Positions 6,426-7,083 of a stretch of 7,083 nt of DNA are shown here, in pieces. This DNA comes from UBA8437 sp963580005 (GTDB lineage Bacteria > Planctomycetota > Planctomycetia > Planctomycetales > Planctomycetaceae): the NCBI GenBank assembly GCA_963580005.1, contig CAUZJR010000286.1, forward strand, positions 1 through 7,083, given 5' to 3'. The translations under genes were made by a program, and so were the position numbers. The notes beneath the pieces were generated by a model. The model did not search any database, was not told the DNA's origin, and saw nothing but the letters and a program-made list of their open reading frames with translations. Position 1 is the first letter of the stretch; every line of letters starts with the position of its first letter.

Positions 6426-6483
6426 CGGTTTCCACCCGGTCGCCTGACCCAGCGACTTGGTTTCTCCGTGTTGGTGGGCCCCT

Positions 6484-7083
6484 CTAGTGAGCCAACCCGG
6501 TCAATTGTCCCTGTCCGAGGAACCCGGCGAGGCGGGCTCGACGTCGAGGATCCTGCAGCTTGTCGAACGCCTTGGCCTCGATCTGACGCACACGCTCGCG
6601 AGTCACTCCGAAGATCAGGCCGACCTGCTCCAGCGTATAGGGGTACCCGTCGCCGATTCCGTAACGCAGCTTCAGGATCTCCCGCTCACGGTAGGTCAAC
6701 GTCTCGAGTACCTGGTTGACCTCCTTGCTCAGCATCTTGTTGGCCGCCACTTCGGCCGGACGTGCCGAACCGTTGTCCTCGACAAAATCGCCCAGGTCGG
6801 TCTCGTCGGTGTCCGAGATCGGCCGATCGAGGCTGGCCGGCGAGCGGGCCACGGCCAGCATCGCCCGAGCCTCCTCCAACGGCACACCAGCCGCGTCGGC
6901 CAGTTCCTCGGTCGTCGGCTCGCGGTAGTATTCGTGCAGGAACGTGTTGCGGGCCTGGTTGAGTGCCCACATGGCCGAGGTCATGTGCACCGGCAGCCGG
7001 ATGGTCCGGCCCGCGTCGGCGATCGCACGGGTGATCGCCTGGCGGACCCACCAGGTGGCGTAGGTCGAGAACTTGTGACCTCG
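6484..7083 (-). CDS. rpoD: Sigma-70 family RNA polymerase sigma factor (RpoD/SigA type), 5'-truncated by window edge
   Basis: The 199 visible residues cover the C-terminal half of a primary-type sigma factor, which directs RNA polymerase to promoters. The start lies beyond 7083; the frame is open to the edge. Visible in order: region 2.3-2.4 (KFSTYATWWVRQAITRAIAD, residues 4-23) with the Trp pair, Gln15 and Thr18 that melt and read the -10 element; region 3.0 from VHM at 32-34; the region 3.2 finger SLDRPISDTDETDLGDFVED; region 4.1 YREREILKLRYGIG; and the region 4.2 helix-turn-helix with VTRERVRQIEAKA, which reads the -35 element. The GIGDGYPYTLEQVG linker resembles planctomycete sequences. 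It ends with TAG at 6486-6484. Region 3.0 departs from the usual VHMIET: the position matching E. coli Glu458 is Ser36. It could be the essential primary factor or a close group 2 paralogue; the missing N-terminus prevents a choice, so the symbol is tentative. Confidence 0.85.
   Translation of the reverse strand, partial: RGHKFSTYATWWVRQAITRAIADAGRTIRLPVHMTSAMWALNQARNTFLHEYYREPTTEELADAAGVPLEEARAMLAVARSPASLDRPISDTDETDLGDFVEDNGSARPAEVAANKMLSKEVNQVLETLTYREREILKLRYGIGDGYPYTLEQVGLIFGVTRERVRQIEAKAFDKLQDPRRRARLAGFLGQGQLTGLAH

Noticed and set aside
6431..6460. Second small stem GTCGC/GCGAC near the sigma-factor stop
   Set aside because: Only five pairs with an eight-base loop and no T-run, so not distinguishable from chance.

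Overview
The window is GC-rich bacterial DNA with densely packed genes. It fits a Planctomycetota bacterium. The evidence is the combination of secreted sugar-hydrolase-like proteins, a secreted PQQ-type beta-propeller carrying calcium-binding EF-hand loops, Rossmann dehydrogenases with long strand-shadow ORFs, and a sigma-70 factor with a planctomycete-like region 4. This assignment comes from reading protein motifs, not from a database search.

Layout, left to right. (1) Positions 1-1283 (+) hold the 3' part of a TIM-barrel, glycoside-hydrolase-like protein whose start lies outside the window. (2) Positions 1280-2833 (+) hold a secreted beta-propeller protein of the GH32/GH43-like type, joined to gene 1 by an ATGA stop/start overlap. 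(3) Positions 2830-3903 (-) encode a D-2-hydroxyacid dehydrogenase whose stop codon overlaps that of gene 2 tail to tail. (4) Positions 3914-4762 (-) encode a short-chain dehydrogenase/reductase (SDR) 10 bases upstream of gene 3, so genes 4 and 3 form a two-gene operon transcribed leftward. (5) Positions 4763-4923 are a divergent intergenic region with a perfect inverted repeat, weak promoter-like elements and a clear Shine-Dalgarno for the SDR. (6) Positions 4924-6342 (+) encode a secreted PQQ-like (BamB-like) beta-propeller with two EF-hand loops. (7) Positions 6343-6483 hold a G-rich tract and a strong hairpin that probably terminates transcription from both sides. (8) Positions 6484-7083 (-) hold the C-terminal half (regions 2.3 to 4.2) of a sigma-70 family factor of the RpoD/SigA type.

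How the genes may work together: genes 1 and 2 look like an exported carbohydrate-processing pair. The SDR/hydroxyacid dehydrogenase operon looks like cytosolic oxidation or reduction of a hydroxy or sugar acid, but no substrate can be read from the sequence. The PQQ-like protein is probably an exported scaffold or accessory protein. The sigma factor is a separate housekeeping-type unit.

I see no mobile element, CRISPR array, RNA gene or obvious new multi-gene system. The most notable observations are active-site departures in both operon enzymes: the SDR has Met where the catalytic Lys should be, and the hydroxyacid dehydrogenase lacks Glu at the usual position and has an NADP-like Rossmann site. 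Smaller points are a triple 12-bp repeat inside a signal peptide, the EF-hand insertion, and a substitution at the extended -10 contact position of the sigma factor.
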